Positions 48,501 to 57,630 of a stretch of DNA of 64,000 nt are shown in pieces. The position numbers were made by a program, and so were the translations under genes. The stretch's first letter is position 1. Each line of letters begins with the position of its first letter. This stretch comes from Streptomyces sp. TN58 (GTDB taxonomy: Bacteria > Actinomycetota > Actinomycetes > Streptomycetales > Streptomycetaceae). The notes beneath the pieces were generated by a model. That model was given only the letters and a program-made list of their open reading frames with translations. It made no database searches and was not told the origin of the DNA. The DNA is taken from positions 6,362,001-6,426,000 of the forward strand of contig NZ_CP018870.1 in assembly GCF_001941845.1 (NCBI RefSeq), in the 5' to 3' direction.

Positions 48501-50221
48501 CACACGTCGCCGCGGCCCCGCCACGGGCGGCCGCGCGCCACCGCCTTCGCCGCCAGCGCGAGCCGCTGCGGTGTCGGCCCGACGATCGCGACCCGGCAGG
48601 GCCCCTCGCCCCCGGACACCGGGGAGGCGGCAGCCAGCCGCTCCACCAGTTCCGCCGCGCTGTCCGCGCCGATCAGGAGTACGTCGCCGGGCGTGCCAGG
48701 GCCCGCCGGCGCGGCGGCTCCGCCCAGGGGCAGGAACCGCCGGACCGGCAGCCGGGGCCGGACGGCCGCCGGGGACTCCTCCAGCACCACGTGGGCGTTG
48801 ATCCCGCCGAAGCCGAAGGCGTTGACCCCGGCCCGGCGGGGCGCCGGACCCGGCTCCCACGGCTGCGCCGCGGTCACCGGCCGCATCCGGGTCCGGGCCA
48901 GGTCCGGGTGCGGCTCCTCCAGGTGCAGCGTCGGCGGCAGCACCCCCTCGTGCACCGCGAGAGCGGCCTTGATCAGGCCGGCCATGCCGGAGGCCTGCAT
49001 GGTGTGGCCGAGCATCGACTTCACCGAACCGAAGCCGATCCCGGGCCCGTCCGATCCGGGCGGCCCCTCCGGCCCGGGAGGGCCGAACACCTCTGCCAGG
49101 GTTGCCAGTTCGGCGGCGTCACCCACCGGTGTGCCCGTGCCGTGCGCCTCCAGCAGCCCCAGCGCGCCCGCCTCCCGCGGGTCCAGGCCGGCCTCCCGCC
49201 AGGCCCGCTCCAGCGCACCTACCTGGCCCGCGACCAGCGGGCTCATCAGGCTCGCCGCGCGGCCGTCCCCGGCCACGCCCGTCCCGCGGACCACCGCGTA
49301 CACGCGGTCGCCGTCCCGCTCGGCGTCCGCCAGCCGCTTGAGGAGGACCACGCCCGTGCCCTCGGACAACAGGGTCCCGTCGGCCCGGCGGTCGAAGGGC
49401 CGGATGCGTTCGCTCGGGCTGAGCGCCCGCAGCTGGGTGAAGACGCTCCACAGCGTCGCGATGTGGCAGTGGTGCACCGCCCCCGCGACCACGGCGTCGC
49501 AGCGCCCGGCCGCCAGCAGTCCCACGGCCTGGTCCACCGCCAGCAGGGAGGAGGCGCAGGCGGCGTCGAGGGTGTAGGCGGGGCCGCGCAGGTCCAGCCG
49601 GTTGGCGGTGCGGGCCGCCGTGAAGCTGGGGACCAGCCCGATCGACGCGTCGGGCCGTTCGGGACCCAGCGCGTCCTGGAACGCCGCACGCACGGCCGCG
49701 ATGCGCCGCTCGCCCAGCTCCGGCGCCAGCTCCCGCAGGGTCTGCGCCAACTGGTGTGCCGTGCGCACCCGTTGGTCGAGCCTGGCGGTGGCCACTCCCA
49801 TGAACCCGCCCCGGCCCAGCACCACCCCGACGCGCGAGCGGTCGGCCGGCAGCCGGTCCTCGCCCCCCGCGTCGGCGATCGCCTCGGCTGCCGCGTGCAG
49901 GGCCAGCATCTGGTCCGGCTCGGCACCCTCCACCGCGGCCGGCATGATCCCGAACCGCACCGGGTCGAAGACGGCGAGGCCGTCGACGAAGCCGCCGCGC
50001 CGGCAGTAGAAGCGGTCGCCGGCCGCCGGTCCGGTGGCCGCGTCCGGGTCGAAGTAGACGTCCGGATCCCAGCGTTCGGGCGGGACCTCGCCGATGCAGT
50101 CCGTACCGGCGAAGAGATTGCGGCGGTAGGCGGCCAGGTCCGCGGCCCCGGGGAAGACCGCGCCCATCCCGACGATCGCGGCGTCGGTGGGGCGGGGGCC
50201 CGCGCTCCGTCGCTCACTCAC
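45557..50221 (-). CDS. Type I synthase subunit KS-AT-DH-PPTase
   Basis: 1554 residues from GTG 50221, overlapping the first synthase by 8 bp. Ketosynthase at 13-490: Cys222 in DAACASS, His360 in HGTGTP, His406 in KSMLGHT. Acyltransferase at about 585-870: Ser651 in GHSLGEW, His752 in RSGFHTPMW. A Pro/Gly/Glu linker precedes a hot-dog dehydratase (about 1020-1290; H1037 in YVRDHCVY). The C-terminus is a fused 4'-phosphopantetheinyl transferase (1335-1510) with GIDVES (D1413, E1415) and WCAKEA (W1465, K1468, E1469), able to activate the operon's own ACPs. With the first synthase it supplies a second KS/AT and the missing dehydratase. The layout is close to PUFA/secondary-lipid synthases rather than modular PKS. 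Confidence 0.87.
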   Translation of the reverse strand: MSERRSAGPRPTDAAIVGMGAVFPGAADLAAYRRNLFAGTDCIGEVPPERWDPDVYFDPDAATGPAAGDRFYCRRGGFVDGLAVFDPVRFGIMPAAVEGAEPDQMLALHAAAEAIADAGGEDRLPADRSRVGVVLGRGGFMGVATARLDQRVRTAHQLAQTLRELAPELGERRIAAVRAAFQDALGPERPDASIGLVPSFTAARTANRLDLRGPAYTLDAACASSLLAVDQAVGLLAAGRCDAVVAGAVHHCHIATLWSVFTQLRALSPSERIRPFDRRADGTLLSEGTGVVLLKRLADAERDGDRVYAVVRGTGVAGDGRAASLMSPLVAGQVGALERAWREAGLDPREAGALGLLEAHGTGTPVGDAAELATLAEVFGPPGPEGPPGSDGPGIGFGSVKSMLGHTMQASGMAGLIKAALAVHEGVLPPTLHLEEPHPDLARTRMRPVTAAQPWEPGPAPRRAGVNAFGFGGINAHVVLEESPAAVRPRLPVRRFLPLGGAAAPAGPGTPGDVLLIGADSAAELVERLAAASPVSGGEGPCRVAIVGPTPQRLALAAKAVARGRPWRGRGDVWFAPRPLGGRAAFLFPGLEPEFAPVVDDVAARLALAPPRLTRGESLVERALDAIGTGRFFARVLPALGVEADVLAGHSLGEWAAMVAAGMYPQEAADTFLDSLRPDDLRVPDLVYAALGCGAARARAALHGMDRVVVSHDNCPHQSVVCGDPEQVAAVVARLRADGVLGQELPFRSGFHTPMWEPYLGQVRAAFDRLPPGPGSLPVWSATTCAPFPSAPEDVRSLVVRHLLEPVRFRELVTALYEEEGVRTFVTLGPGSLPGFVEDTLRDRPHLSVSASSPRLSGLAALDRARAALWTEGRAPFPAGGSAGSRAGAAAGIGAPKGGGGQSPLGAGQGRTVPLDLGSPLVRLGGPARASLAGLLTPAPAAPPADRPVLLSALDAVLADTDAAARAVAEAWAETGAAAEPGPGRRPEPEAETPGTGLNPAPERVTGPGAGPGPGAGVGGTRTLRLSLAALPYVRDHCVYLQPDGWAEDSDRFPVVPMTTMLELAADAARRYAPASLAVVGFEDVRALRWLAVEPAVDVRVSVRPDGPGRVRVTLGAYASVVVLFADRYGAPPSPDGTPLRDAGPAPVSAAALYRDRWMFHGPRFAGVHEVRTVGSDGIQGVLRALPDPGALLDAAGQLFGHWMQLRLPVDRLVFPAAVDRVRFHGAPPAPQELVSATARIRAVEDVTVRGDVELCRPGGEVWARIEGWTYRRFGADERVWPMKFTPEVCGIGEPRPEGWCLARRRWSDPASQELVMRRYLGAAEREVYERLTPRARAPWLLGRIAAKDALRGLLWDAGAGPVFPAEVPVGSDPAGRPVAEGPLTRGFRLSISHKDRIAVALAHPGGRPVGIDVESVTADPDALVRIALVPGELRLAERLAERLAGQHAERPAAHGHSAALTALWCAKEAAAKAAGTGLGGRPRDWRVAGEPDPGGLVVTSPDGTAYPVRTTMLPGSPAPLADTAPDHVVAWTPRPPAAPPAAPFHLTETRHGT

Positions 50222-53200
50222 CGCCGCCCCCCTCGGCCGGCGCCGCTGCCATCAGGACGACCTGTACGTCGGCCCCGCGGGCCAGCTCGTCGAGGAACGC
50301 GGACGTGCCCGCGTCCGGCGCGAGGAGCGGGACACCACGCCGGGCGTAGGCGCGCTCCAGCTCGGGGGTGACCATCCCGCCCGCCTCGGCCGCCCAGGGC
50401 CCCCAGTCGATGCACAGCACCCGCCCGGGGAAGGACTCCGCCCAGCTGTGCGCGAGGACCGCGAGGGCGTCGTTGGCGGAGGCGTAGTCGCTCTGCCCGC
50501 GGTTCCCGTACACCCCCGCGACGCTCCCGAACAGGGCGAGGAAACGGGGCGCGGGGCACGATCCGTGCTCGGCGGCCGCGGCGGCCAGGTGTCGGGCGCC
50601 GGACACCTTGGCGGCGAACACCTCGGCGAAGTCCGCCGGCCGCTTGTCGCGCAGCAGCCCGTCGCGCAGGACGCCGGCGCCGTGCACGATGCCGTCGAGC
50701 CGTCCGTGGCGCTCCCGTACGTCGGCCACGACCGCCCGTACGGCGCGCTCGTCGGTGACGTCCGCGCAGTGGTAGCGGACGGAGGCCGCCGCGTCGGCGA
50801 GGACGTCGAGGGAGGCCCGTACCTCCCGCTCGGCGAGCACCCGGGAGGCCGCGGCCTCGATCTCGGCGGGCTTGCGCAGGCCGGAGGCGATCAGGGCGGC
50901 GCGCAGGGCGACGCGGTCCTGGGCCTGTCCGAAGGCTTCCCCGGCGGTGGAGGACAGGGGGGTGCGCCCGACGAGTTCGATGTGGCATCCGGTGGCGCGG
51001 GCCAGGGCGAGCGCGGTGCGGGCGGTGATCCCGCGGGCCCCGCCGGTGAGGAGGACGACCGAGCCCGAGTCCAGGAGGGCGGGCCGGGGGCCGGGGCCGT
51101 CGGCGGCGGGCAGGGGAGCGGGCACCGGGCGGCGGGCGACGCGGGCCCCCTCGGGGGTGTAGCCGACGGAGGCGGGGCCGTCCGGGCCGGCCGAGGCGAG
51201 TTCGGCGACGAGCTGCGAGGCGACGCGCTCCGGGTCCTCCTTGGGGTGGACGTCCACCGAGCGCACCAGTGCGGCGGGGAATTCGAGTGCGGCGCTGCGG
51301 GCGAAGCCGTGCAGGCCGGCGCCGCCGGGGCCGCCCGAGGCGGCGACGAGCAGCAGCCGGGGGATCCCGCCGGTCAGGGCGTCGCGCAGGCTCGGGAAGG
51401 CTTCGGGCAGAACCGGCTCGGCGCCTGCCCGCAGCGAGGACAGGTCCACGACCCCGTCGAGCCCGGCCCCGGCCGCCCGCAGGACGCGCGGCTCGGCGCC
51501 CACGGCCTCCAAGGCGGCGGCGACCGCGGGCGCGAGCCCCTGGTCGTCCTCCACGATCCCGATCCGCAGGCCCGCCAGGGACGCCGGGTCGCCGTCGGGG
51601 GGCGGGACGGGGGACAGGTCGACACGGAGCCGGGCGACGGACGGGACGCGGCCGGCCGGCTCCGGATCCCAGGCCGGCGTCGGGGCCGCCGCGGGGGCCG
51701 TTGCCGGCGCCGGTGCGCTGGGGTGCGGCTCGGCGGTCGGGGCGCCGGGGGCGTGGGCCACGACCCAGTCCACGATCGCGCGCAGGGTTTTGATCCGGGA
51801 CAGCTCCTCGACCGCGGACTCGGCGGAGCCGCCCGGGTCCTGGGGGAGGCCGATCCGGTCGGCGAGGGCTCCGATGATCTCCACGCGCTTGATGGAGTCG
51901 ATGGAGAGGTCGGCCTCCAGGTCCAGTTCGGGGTCGAGCATGTCCAGGGGGTAGCCGGTCCGGGTGTGGACGATCCCCAGGACCACGTCCATGACGTCTT
52001 CGGCGGAGCGGACGGAGGGGGGCGGGTCAGGGGACATGGCGGGGGACATGGCGGGGGACATGGCGGGGGACGGAGCGGGGTGGGGCGCCGAACGGTGCCC
52101 GGCGCCGGAGAGCCCGGCGGTGGCGCCTGCCGCGGTGGCTGACGCGGCGCCCGTCGCGGCGCCTTCGGCGGTGCGTCCGGCGGCGGTACGCCCACCGGCA
52201 CCGCCTTGCCCGTCGGCGGGCCCCGCGGAGCCCAGGTAGGCGAGCAGGATGTCGCGCTGGGACTCGACCAGGGCGCGGGTCCCGCGCAGGTACTCCAGCA
52301 CCGCCTCCTCGCGGCCCGGGCTCTTCCTCTCATCGGCCATCGCCGTCTCCTTCTGCTTCTCCTCGGCCGGATGGGTGTGGACGCGTCGGGCCGGGCGGAG
52401 GCCGCCCGGGACCGGGGTGCCGTCCGACGCGCGGACCAGGTGGCCGTCGACCAGCCAGCCCGGCCGGCGCGGAGGCAGGTCGGGCAGGCGCGAGGTGCGC
52501 CCCCGGAACAGCGCGTCCGGCTCCACCGGCACGCCCGCAGCCGCCAGTTCGGCCAGTGCCGTGACCAGCCGCACCAGGCCGTGCTCGCCCGGCACGTCGA
52601 GCGGCACCACCGTGTGGGGGCGCTCGCTCAGGATCCGGCCGACGAGTGCGGTCAGGACCCGGCCGGGCCCCGCCTCCACGAAGGTGCGCACACCGGCCGC
52701 GTACATGGCCTCCACCTGCTCCACGAAGCGGACCGGCTCCGCGACCTGGCGTGCGGCAAGGCCCCGTACGCCTTCGGCCGTCGCCGGATACCGGTCGGCC
52801 GTCGTGTTCGACCAGACCGGGACGCCCGGAGCGGTCACCGCCGTCTCCTCCAGCTCGGCGGCCAGCGCGGACGCCGCCCCCGCCACCACCTCGCTGTGGA
52901 ACGCGCAGGCCACCGGGATCGGCTCCGCCGACAGCCCTGCCTCCCGTAGCGCGGCCACCGCCGCGGCGACGCCCGCCGAAGGGCCGGAGATCACGCACTG
53001 CCGGGGCGCGTTGTGGTTCGCGACCACGCAGCCGGACCGGGCGGCGAGATCCCGTACCTCCCGCGGCGCGGCCGACACCGCCGCCATCGCCCCCGGATCC
53101 GCACCCGCCGCCGCCAGGATCGCCGTGGCGCGCCGCTCGCTCAGCCGCAGCAGGCTCGGCATGTCGTAGGCCCCGGCCGCCCACAGAGCGGTGAGCTCCC

Positions 53201-56200
53201 CGTACGAGTGCCCCGCCACGCAGTCCGGCCGTACGCCGAGCCGGCCGAGCAGCAGGTGCGCCGCCGCTCCCGCCAGGCCGAGGGCCGGCTGGGCCACCCG
53301 GGTGTCGGTGACCGCGGCCCGCTGCGCGGCCCGCCCCTCGGCGGTGAACGCGGCCGGCGGGAACATGGCCGACACCACTTCCGGCGGAGCGGTCTCCAGC
53401 AGGCCGCGCAGCGCGGGGAAGGAGGTGAACAACCCGCCCAGCATGCCGGGGCGCTGGCTGCCCTGGCCGGGGAAGAGGAACGCCACGCCGCCCGGCTCCG
53501 CTCCCTCCGGCCTTACGTGGACCCCGTCGCCCGGAGTGAAGGACCGGGCCCGTTCCAGCCGGGCCGCCAGCTCGTCCAGGCCGGAGGCCACGACGGCCAC
53601 CGCCACCGGGCCGGTCCCGTCGGAGGCCGTCTCCGCCGCGAGGTCCCGCAGGGCCCACGGCCGCCCGGCCGTGTCGTTCTGCTCCAGGCGCGCCGCGAGC
53701 CGCGCCATCGCGCGGGCCGCCGACCGCCGGTCCGTGCCGCGGAAGCAGAACACCTCGGCCGGCCACTCCTCCAGCCCGTGCCGGGGCTCGTCCGCGCCCC
53801 CGTACCCGGCCAGCACCGCGTGGTAGTTGGTACCGCCGAAGCCGAAGGCGCTCACCCCAGCGACACGGCGCCGCGCGGGCACGGCCCAGGGCCGGGCCTC
53901 GGTGTCGAAGGAGAAGGGGCTGCTCTCCGGCCGCCAGGCCGGGTTCGGGGTGTCGATGTGGAGGGTGGGCGGGCGGACGCCCGCGTGCACGGCCCGGGCG
54001 GCCTTGATCAGCCCGGCCAGTCCGGCCGCGCATTTGGTGTGCCCGACCTGTGACTTGACCGAACCCAGCGCGCAGGCCCCGGCGGTGGCCCCCGATGCGG
54101 TGAACAGGTCGCCCAGCACGGTCAGTTCGGTGCTGTCGCCCACCACGGTGCCGGTGCCGTGCGCTTCGACGAGACCGACGTCGGCCGGAGTGACGCCCGC
54201 TCGGGCGTACGCCCGTTCCAGGGCCCGCCGCTGGCCCTCGGGGCGCGGGGCGGTCAGCCCCAGGGACCTGCCGTCACTGGCGGCTCCCACCGCCTTGACC
54301 ACGGCGTAGACCCGGTCGCCGTCGCGTTCGGCGTCCGCCAGCCGCTTCAGCACCACGGCGCCGACGCCCTCGCCGAGGGCGATCCCGTCGGCGGCGGTGT
54401 CGAAGGGCCGGCAGCGGCCGCCGGGGGACAGCGCGCGGACGGACGCGAACATCAGGTAGTCGTTGATGCCGTTGTGCACGTCGGCTCCGCCGCACAGCAC
54501 CATGTCACTGTCCCCGTCGCGCAGTTGGCGGCAGGCGAGGTCGAGCGCGGCGAGGGAGGAGGCGCAGGCGGCGTCGACGGTGCAGTTCGCGCCGCCGAGG
54601 TCGAGCCGGTTGGCGACCCGGCCGGCGATGACGTTGGCGAGGATCCCGGGGAAGGAGTCCTCGGTGAGTCTCGGCAGCTGCTCGTCCAGCCCGGCCGGGA
54701 GGCCCCCGAGGTAGGCGGGGTACAGGGCGCGCAGCCCGTAGGCGCCGGCCAGTTCGGTGCCGGCCTCCGCGCCGAAGACCACCGACGTCCGGGAGCGGTC
54801 GAAGGCGCGGTCTCTTCCGTAGCCGGCGTCGTCGAGGGCCCGCGCGGAGATCTCCAGGGCCAGCAGCTGCACCGGCTCGATCGCCGGCAGGGAGGCGGGC
54901 GGGATGCCGTGCGCGAGCGCGTCGAAGGGCACGGGGGCGAGGAAGCCGCCCCAGCGGGAGGGCGTGCGCTCCCCGGCCCGGGCCGGATCGGCGTCGTAGT
55001 AGAGCGCCGGGTCCCAGCGTTCCGCCGGCACCTCGGTGACCGCGTCCGTCCCGGAGAGGACCATCGCCCAGTAGGCGGCGAGGTCCGGCGCGCCCGGGTA
55101 CGCGCAGGCCATGCCCACGACGGCGATGTCGAGGGGGTCCGCCTCCGCCCGCGGTCCGCCACCCGCGGACAGTTCCCCGGCCCGCCGTTCCAGCCACGCG
55201 GCGGCGCCCTCGGTGACCTGGCCGTGCAGCTCGGCGACCGTGGTGGTCCGCGTGCGCAGGGCCGCCGCCTGGCCGAGCATGAACAGCCCGTCCGAAGCCT
55301 GCAGTTCCTCCGACACGGGGTGCGGTTCGCCGCCGCCGGGCGGCCGCCGCAGGCCCTTGCTCGCGATCCGCAGCCGGCCCAGGTTGAGCCGCTCCAGCTC
55401 CTCCCACATCTCGCGCGGTTCGGCTCCGCTCTCGGCGAGCCGCCGCCGGGTCGCCTCGAACGTCGCGGCGTACGGGGTGGACGCACAGCGGGTGGCGTGC
55501 CCGGGCGCGGTGTGCAGCAGCACGGTGTCCGTGCACTCCACCGCCGTCCGCTGGAAGCCGGGCAGTACCGCGCCCGCCGCCACGGCCTCCTCGGTGAACA
55601 GGTACGCGGTACCCATCAGCACCCCGACCCGCGCTCCCCGCGCGGCCAGCGGGGCCGCGGCCGCCACCGCCATCGCGGCGGACCGCTCGTCGTGGATGCC
55701 GCCCGCGAGCAGCACGTCCAGGGCGGCCGGGTCGGGGCAGGAGCGCAGCAGCAGCTCGATCTGCTCGTCCCAGAGGGGGAAGGAGGCACGCGGTCCGACA
55801 TGCCCGCCGCACTCCAGGCCCTCGAAGACGAACCGCCGCGCCCCTTCCGCCAGACACCGCTCCAGCAGGCCCGGTGAGGGCACGTGCAGGTGCGTGCGGA
55901 TTCCGGCCGCCTCCAGCGGGGCGGCCTGCGCCGGGGTGCCGCCGGCGATGACCGCGTACGGGGGGCGGGCCTCGGCCACGGCCGCGAGCTGCTCCCGCCG
56001 CAGCTCGGGCGGGGCGAAGCCGAGCAGGCCCACGCCCCACGGGAGGTCGCCGAGCCGCTCGGCGGTCTCGGCGAGGAGCCGGCGTACGTCCGCGCCCGGC
56101 GTCACGGCCAGCGCGAGGTAGGGGACTCCGCCCGCGGCGGCGACCGCCTCGGCGAAGGCCGGACGGTCGCTCACCCGGGTCATCGGTCCCTGCGCGACGG

Positions 56201-57137
56201 GCAGCGGCTGCCGGAGGGGCGCGGCCCGCACGGCGTCCGCCAGATGCCCGGTCACGGCTTCCCGTACGGCTCGCAGCACGCCCCCGGTGCTGCGGTGGCG
56301 GGCGGCCAGCCGGGCCGCGAAGGCGCCGTCCTGCCCGACGGGCAGGAGCTGCGTGCGCAGGTTCCGGGCGCCGAGCAGGGCGGGTACCGCCCCCTCGGGC
56401 GGGGTCAGGTCGGGGCGTGCGAACACCCGGTGCCCGTCCAGGAGCCGGGTCTGTGACCCGTCCATCGACCGCAGCGCCGAGGCCACCTCGTACGGCAGAT
56501 CGGCCTCGCCCTCGACGGTCAGGGCCAGTTGTACGTCGAGCAGTACCCCGGCGGCCCCGCCCGCGACGGCGGCGGCCGCCGTGTGCGGCCCGATCCCGCC
56601 GAGCGCCAGCACGGGCACCGCGATCGCGGGATCCCCGAGGAGCTGCTGGAGCAGTACGAAGGTGGTGCTCCCGCCGACCCGGCCGCCGGCCTCGTGCCCC
56701 TTGGCGACGAGCGAGAGCGCGCCCGCCGCCGCGGCGGCGGCGGCCTCCGCCGGGCCGGTGACCTCCGCCCAGACGCGGGGCCGGCCCGCCGCGGCGGCCC
56801 AGGCGGCCACCTGCCCGGGCGTGAACGACGCGGGGTCGGCGAGCAGCACCGTGTCCACCTGCGCGGGGAGGTCCCCGGGGCCGAGGGGGCAGTGGGCGGG
56901 GATCCGCACCCCGTGCCGGCCCGCGCTCGCGCCGGGGGCGCCGGAGGCACTGCCGAGCCGGCGGCCCGTCTCGGCGAGCGCGCGTCGGGCGGCGTCCGCG
57001 TCCCGCCCGAGATCGAGCAGCCCGAGGGCCCCGGCCCGTTCGGCGGCGGTGACGATCGCCGGGCCGGGCTCCTCGAAGGGGGAGACCGCGACGACCAGGT
57101 CGCGTGCGGCAGGGGGCTGTGGGGGGTGGGGTATCAC
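50214..57137 (-). CDS. Type I secondary-lipid synthase PfaD-like(x2)-KS-AT-ACP-KR
   Basis: 2307 residues. GTG 57137 is chosen because GAGGAG lies 6 nt upstream; ATG 57167 has none. Two nitronate-monooxygenase/PfaD-like barrels come first: about 12-240 (VAKGHEAGGRVG, VLALGGIG) and about 305-600 (FEGLECGGHVG, VLLAGGIH). Then KS 668-1110 (C858, H993, H1033), AT 1215-1510 (S1311 in GHSYGE, H1414 in CAFH, suggesting malonyl-CoA), ACP about 1710-1800 (S1748 in LSIDSIKRVEI, the PUFA-synthase signature) and KR about 1850-2300 (TGGARG, S2205, Y2218). PfaD is the separate flavin enoyl reductase of PUFA systems, so its fusion here gives a full reductive set. Likely iterative, making a long acyl chain. 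Confidence 0.88.
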   Translation of the reverse strand: MIPHPPQPPAARDLVVAVSPFEEPGPAIVTAAERAGALGLLDLGRDADAARRALAETGRRLGSASGAPGASAGRHGVRIPAHCPLGPGDLPAQVDTVLLADPASFTPGQVAAWAAAAGRPRVWAEVTGPAEAAAAAAAGALSLVAKGHEAGGRVGGSTTFVLLQQLLGDPAIAVPVLALGGIGPHTAAAAVAGGAAGVLLDVQLALTVEGEADLPYEVASALRSMDGSQTRLLDGHRVFARPDLTPPEGAVPALLGARNLRTQLLPVGQDGAFAARLAARHRSTGGVLRAVREAVTGHLADAVRAAPLRQPLPVAQGPMTRVSDRPAFAEAVAAAGGVPYLALAVTPGADVRRLLAETAERLGDLPWGVGLLGFAPPELRREQLAAVAEARPPYAVIAGGTPAQAAPLEAAGIRTHLHVPSPGLLERCLAEGARRFVFEGLECGGHVGPRASFPLWDEQIELLLRSCPDPAALDVLLAGGIHDERSAAMAVAAAAPLAARGARVGVLMGTAYLFTEEAVAAGAVLPGFQRTAVECTDTVLLHTAPGHATRCASTPYAATFEATRRRLAESGAEPREMWEELERLNLGRLRIASKGLRRPPGGGEPHPVSEELQASDGLFMLGQAAALRTRTTTVAELHGQVTEGAAAWLERRAGELSAGGGPRAEADPLDIAVVGMACAYPGAPDLAAYWAMVLSGTDAVTEVPAERWDPALYYDADPARAGERTPSRWGGFLAPVPFDALAHGIPPASLPAIEPVQLLALEISARALDDAGYGRDRAFDRSRTSVVFGAEAGTELAGAYGLRALYPAYLGGLPAGLDEQLPRLTEDSFPGILANVIAGRVANRLDLGGANCTVDAACASSLAALDLACRQLRDGDSDMVLCGGADVHNGINDYLMFASVRALSPGGRCRPFDTAADGIALGEGVGAVVLKRLADAERDGDRVYAVVKAVGAASDGRSLGLTAPRPEGQRRALERAYARAGVTPADVGLVEAHGTGTVVGDSTELTVLGDLFTASGATAGACALGSVKSQVGHTKCAAGLAGLIKAARAVHAGVRPPTLHIDTPNPAWRPESSPFSFDTEARPWAVPARRRVAGVSAFGFGGTNYHAVLAGYGGADEPRHGLEEWPAEVFCFRGTDRRSAARAMARLAARLEQNDTAGRPWALRDLAAETASDGTGPVAVAVVASGLDELAARLERARSFTPGDGVHVRPEGAEPGGVAFLFPGQGSQRPGMLGGLFTSFPALRGLLETAPPEVVSAMFPPAAFTAEGRAAQRAAVTDTRVAQPALGLAGAAAHLLLGRLGVRPDCVAGHSYGELTALWAAGAYDMPSLLRLSERRATAILAAAGADPGAMAAVSAAPREVRDLAARSGCVVANHNAPRQCVISGPSAGVAAAVAALREAGLSAEPIPVACAFHSEVVAGAASALAAELEETAVTAPGVPVWSNTTADRYPATAEGVRGLAARQVAEPVRFVEQVEAMYAAGVRTFVEAGPGRVLTALVGRILSERPHTVVPLDVPGEHGLVRLVTALAELAAAGVPVEPDALFRGRTSRLPDLPPRRPGWLVDGHLVRASDGTPVPGGLRPARRVHTHPAEEKQKETAMADERKSPGREEAVLEYLRGTRALVESQRDILLAYLGSAGPADGQGGAGGRTAAGRTAEGAATGAASATAAGATAGLSGAGHRSAPHPAPSPAMSPAMSPAMSPDPPPSVRSAEDVMDVVLGIVHTRTGYPLDMLDPELDLEADLSIDSIKRVEIIGALADRIGLPQDPGGSAESAVEELSRIKTLRAIVDWVVAHAPGAPTAEPHPSAPAPATAPAAAPTPAWDPEPAGRVPSVARLRVDLSPVPPPDGDPASLAGLRIGIVEDDQGLAPAVAAALEAVGAEPRVLRAAGAGLDGVVDLSSLRAGAEPVLPEAFPSLRDALTGGIPRLLLVAASGGPGGAGLHGFARSAALEFPAALVRSVDVHPKEDPERVASQLVAELASAGPDGPASVGYTPEGARVARRPVPAPLPAADGPGPRPALLDSGSVVLLTGGARGITARTALALARATGCHIELVGRTPLSSTAGEAFGQAQDRVALRAALIASGLRKPAEIEAAASRVLAEREVRASLDVLADAAASVRYHCADVTDERAVRAVVADVRERHGRLDGIVHGAGVLRDGLLRDKRPADFAEVFAAKVSGARHLAAAAAEHGSCPAPRFLALFGSVAGVYGNRGQSDYASANDALAVLAHSWAESFPGRVLCIDWGPWAAEAGGMVTPELERAYARRGVPLLAPDAGTSAFLDELARGADVQVVLMAAAPAEGGGGE
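52031..52069 (-). repeat. 12-bp tandem repeat encoding a Ser-Pro-Ala-Met linker
   Basis: GGGACATGGCGG recurs in tandem about three times just before the ACP domain of the large synthase, encoding repeated SPAM units (residues about 1690-1702) in a flexible linker. Confidence 0.85.
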
Positions 57138-57630
57138 AAGCGCTCCTCTTCCAGTGCTGTGTGACATGACGCATGGCAGGACGGAAGAACGGGAGAACGA
57201 ACGAGCCGGCGGACGGCGAACCGCGGGCGGCGGGCTGCGGGCGGCGATCGGGCGGGCGGGGCGGCACGGCCGGGTGGCGCGAAGGGTTGAACAACGGTCA
57301 AATCCCCGGGCGCCGCGATGCATCGTGCGGGGCCCGCTGTGCACTGTCAACAACCATGCGGAGTAAGGCAGTTCGCATTATCGGCACCCCGGGACCGCCC
57401 CGCGTGCTCCGCCCCCGGGCCTACGCCCCGCCCCCGCCGAGCCGGTGACCTGCGGCGATCAGAGACCCGTCGGGGCCGGACCACCGCCCGGGCCGACGTG
57501 CCGCGAACGCGGGGGCATGCCGCACCGGTATGCGTGGCCGCCCCCCGGGCATGGACGGCACGCCCACTTCGGGAAGTTGTTCACGGGACGGGCCCTTACG
57601 GGTACGGCCCCGCGAGGTTACCGTCCGGTC
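57138..57630. promoter_or_regulatory. Divergent control region between the synthase operon and the LysR gene
   Basis: A 493-bp spacer without a supportable gene. The segment 57285-57390 is AT-richer than its surroundings. It holds TTGA-N7-TCAA (57287-57301), a LysR-type T-N11-A inverted repeat, and a related TGTCAACAACCA farther right. Promoters for the leftward operon and the rightward regulator should lie here. An open extension of the LysR frame back to 57445 is not used as coding. Confidence 0.6.

Noticed and set aside
45467..50371. A very long open frame (about 1,630 codons) on the plus strand across the KS-AT-DH-PPTase gene
   Set aside because: It is the antisense shadow of a GC-rich gene; its translation is repetitive Arg/Gly/Pro/His-rich with no domain, while the minus strand carries intact catalytic motifs.
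40353..57137. Classical modular type I PKS or enediyne PKS cluster
   Set aside because: No repeated modules, no enediyne accessory genes, and PUFA-type ACP and PfaD-like domains point to an iterative secondary-lipid system.
57445..57630. N-terminal extension of the LysR protein or a separate small gene
   Set aside because: The added residues have no homology to the LysR start, and the HTH begins right after ATG 57631; the segment fits a promoter/leader better.
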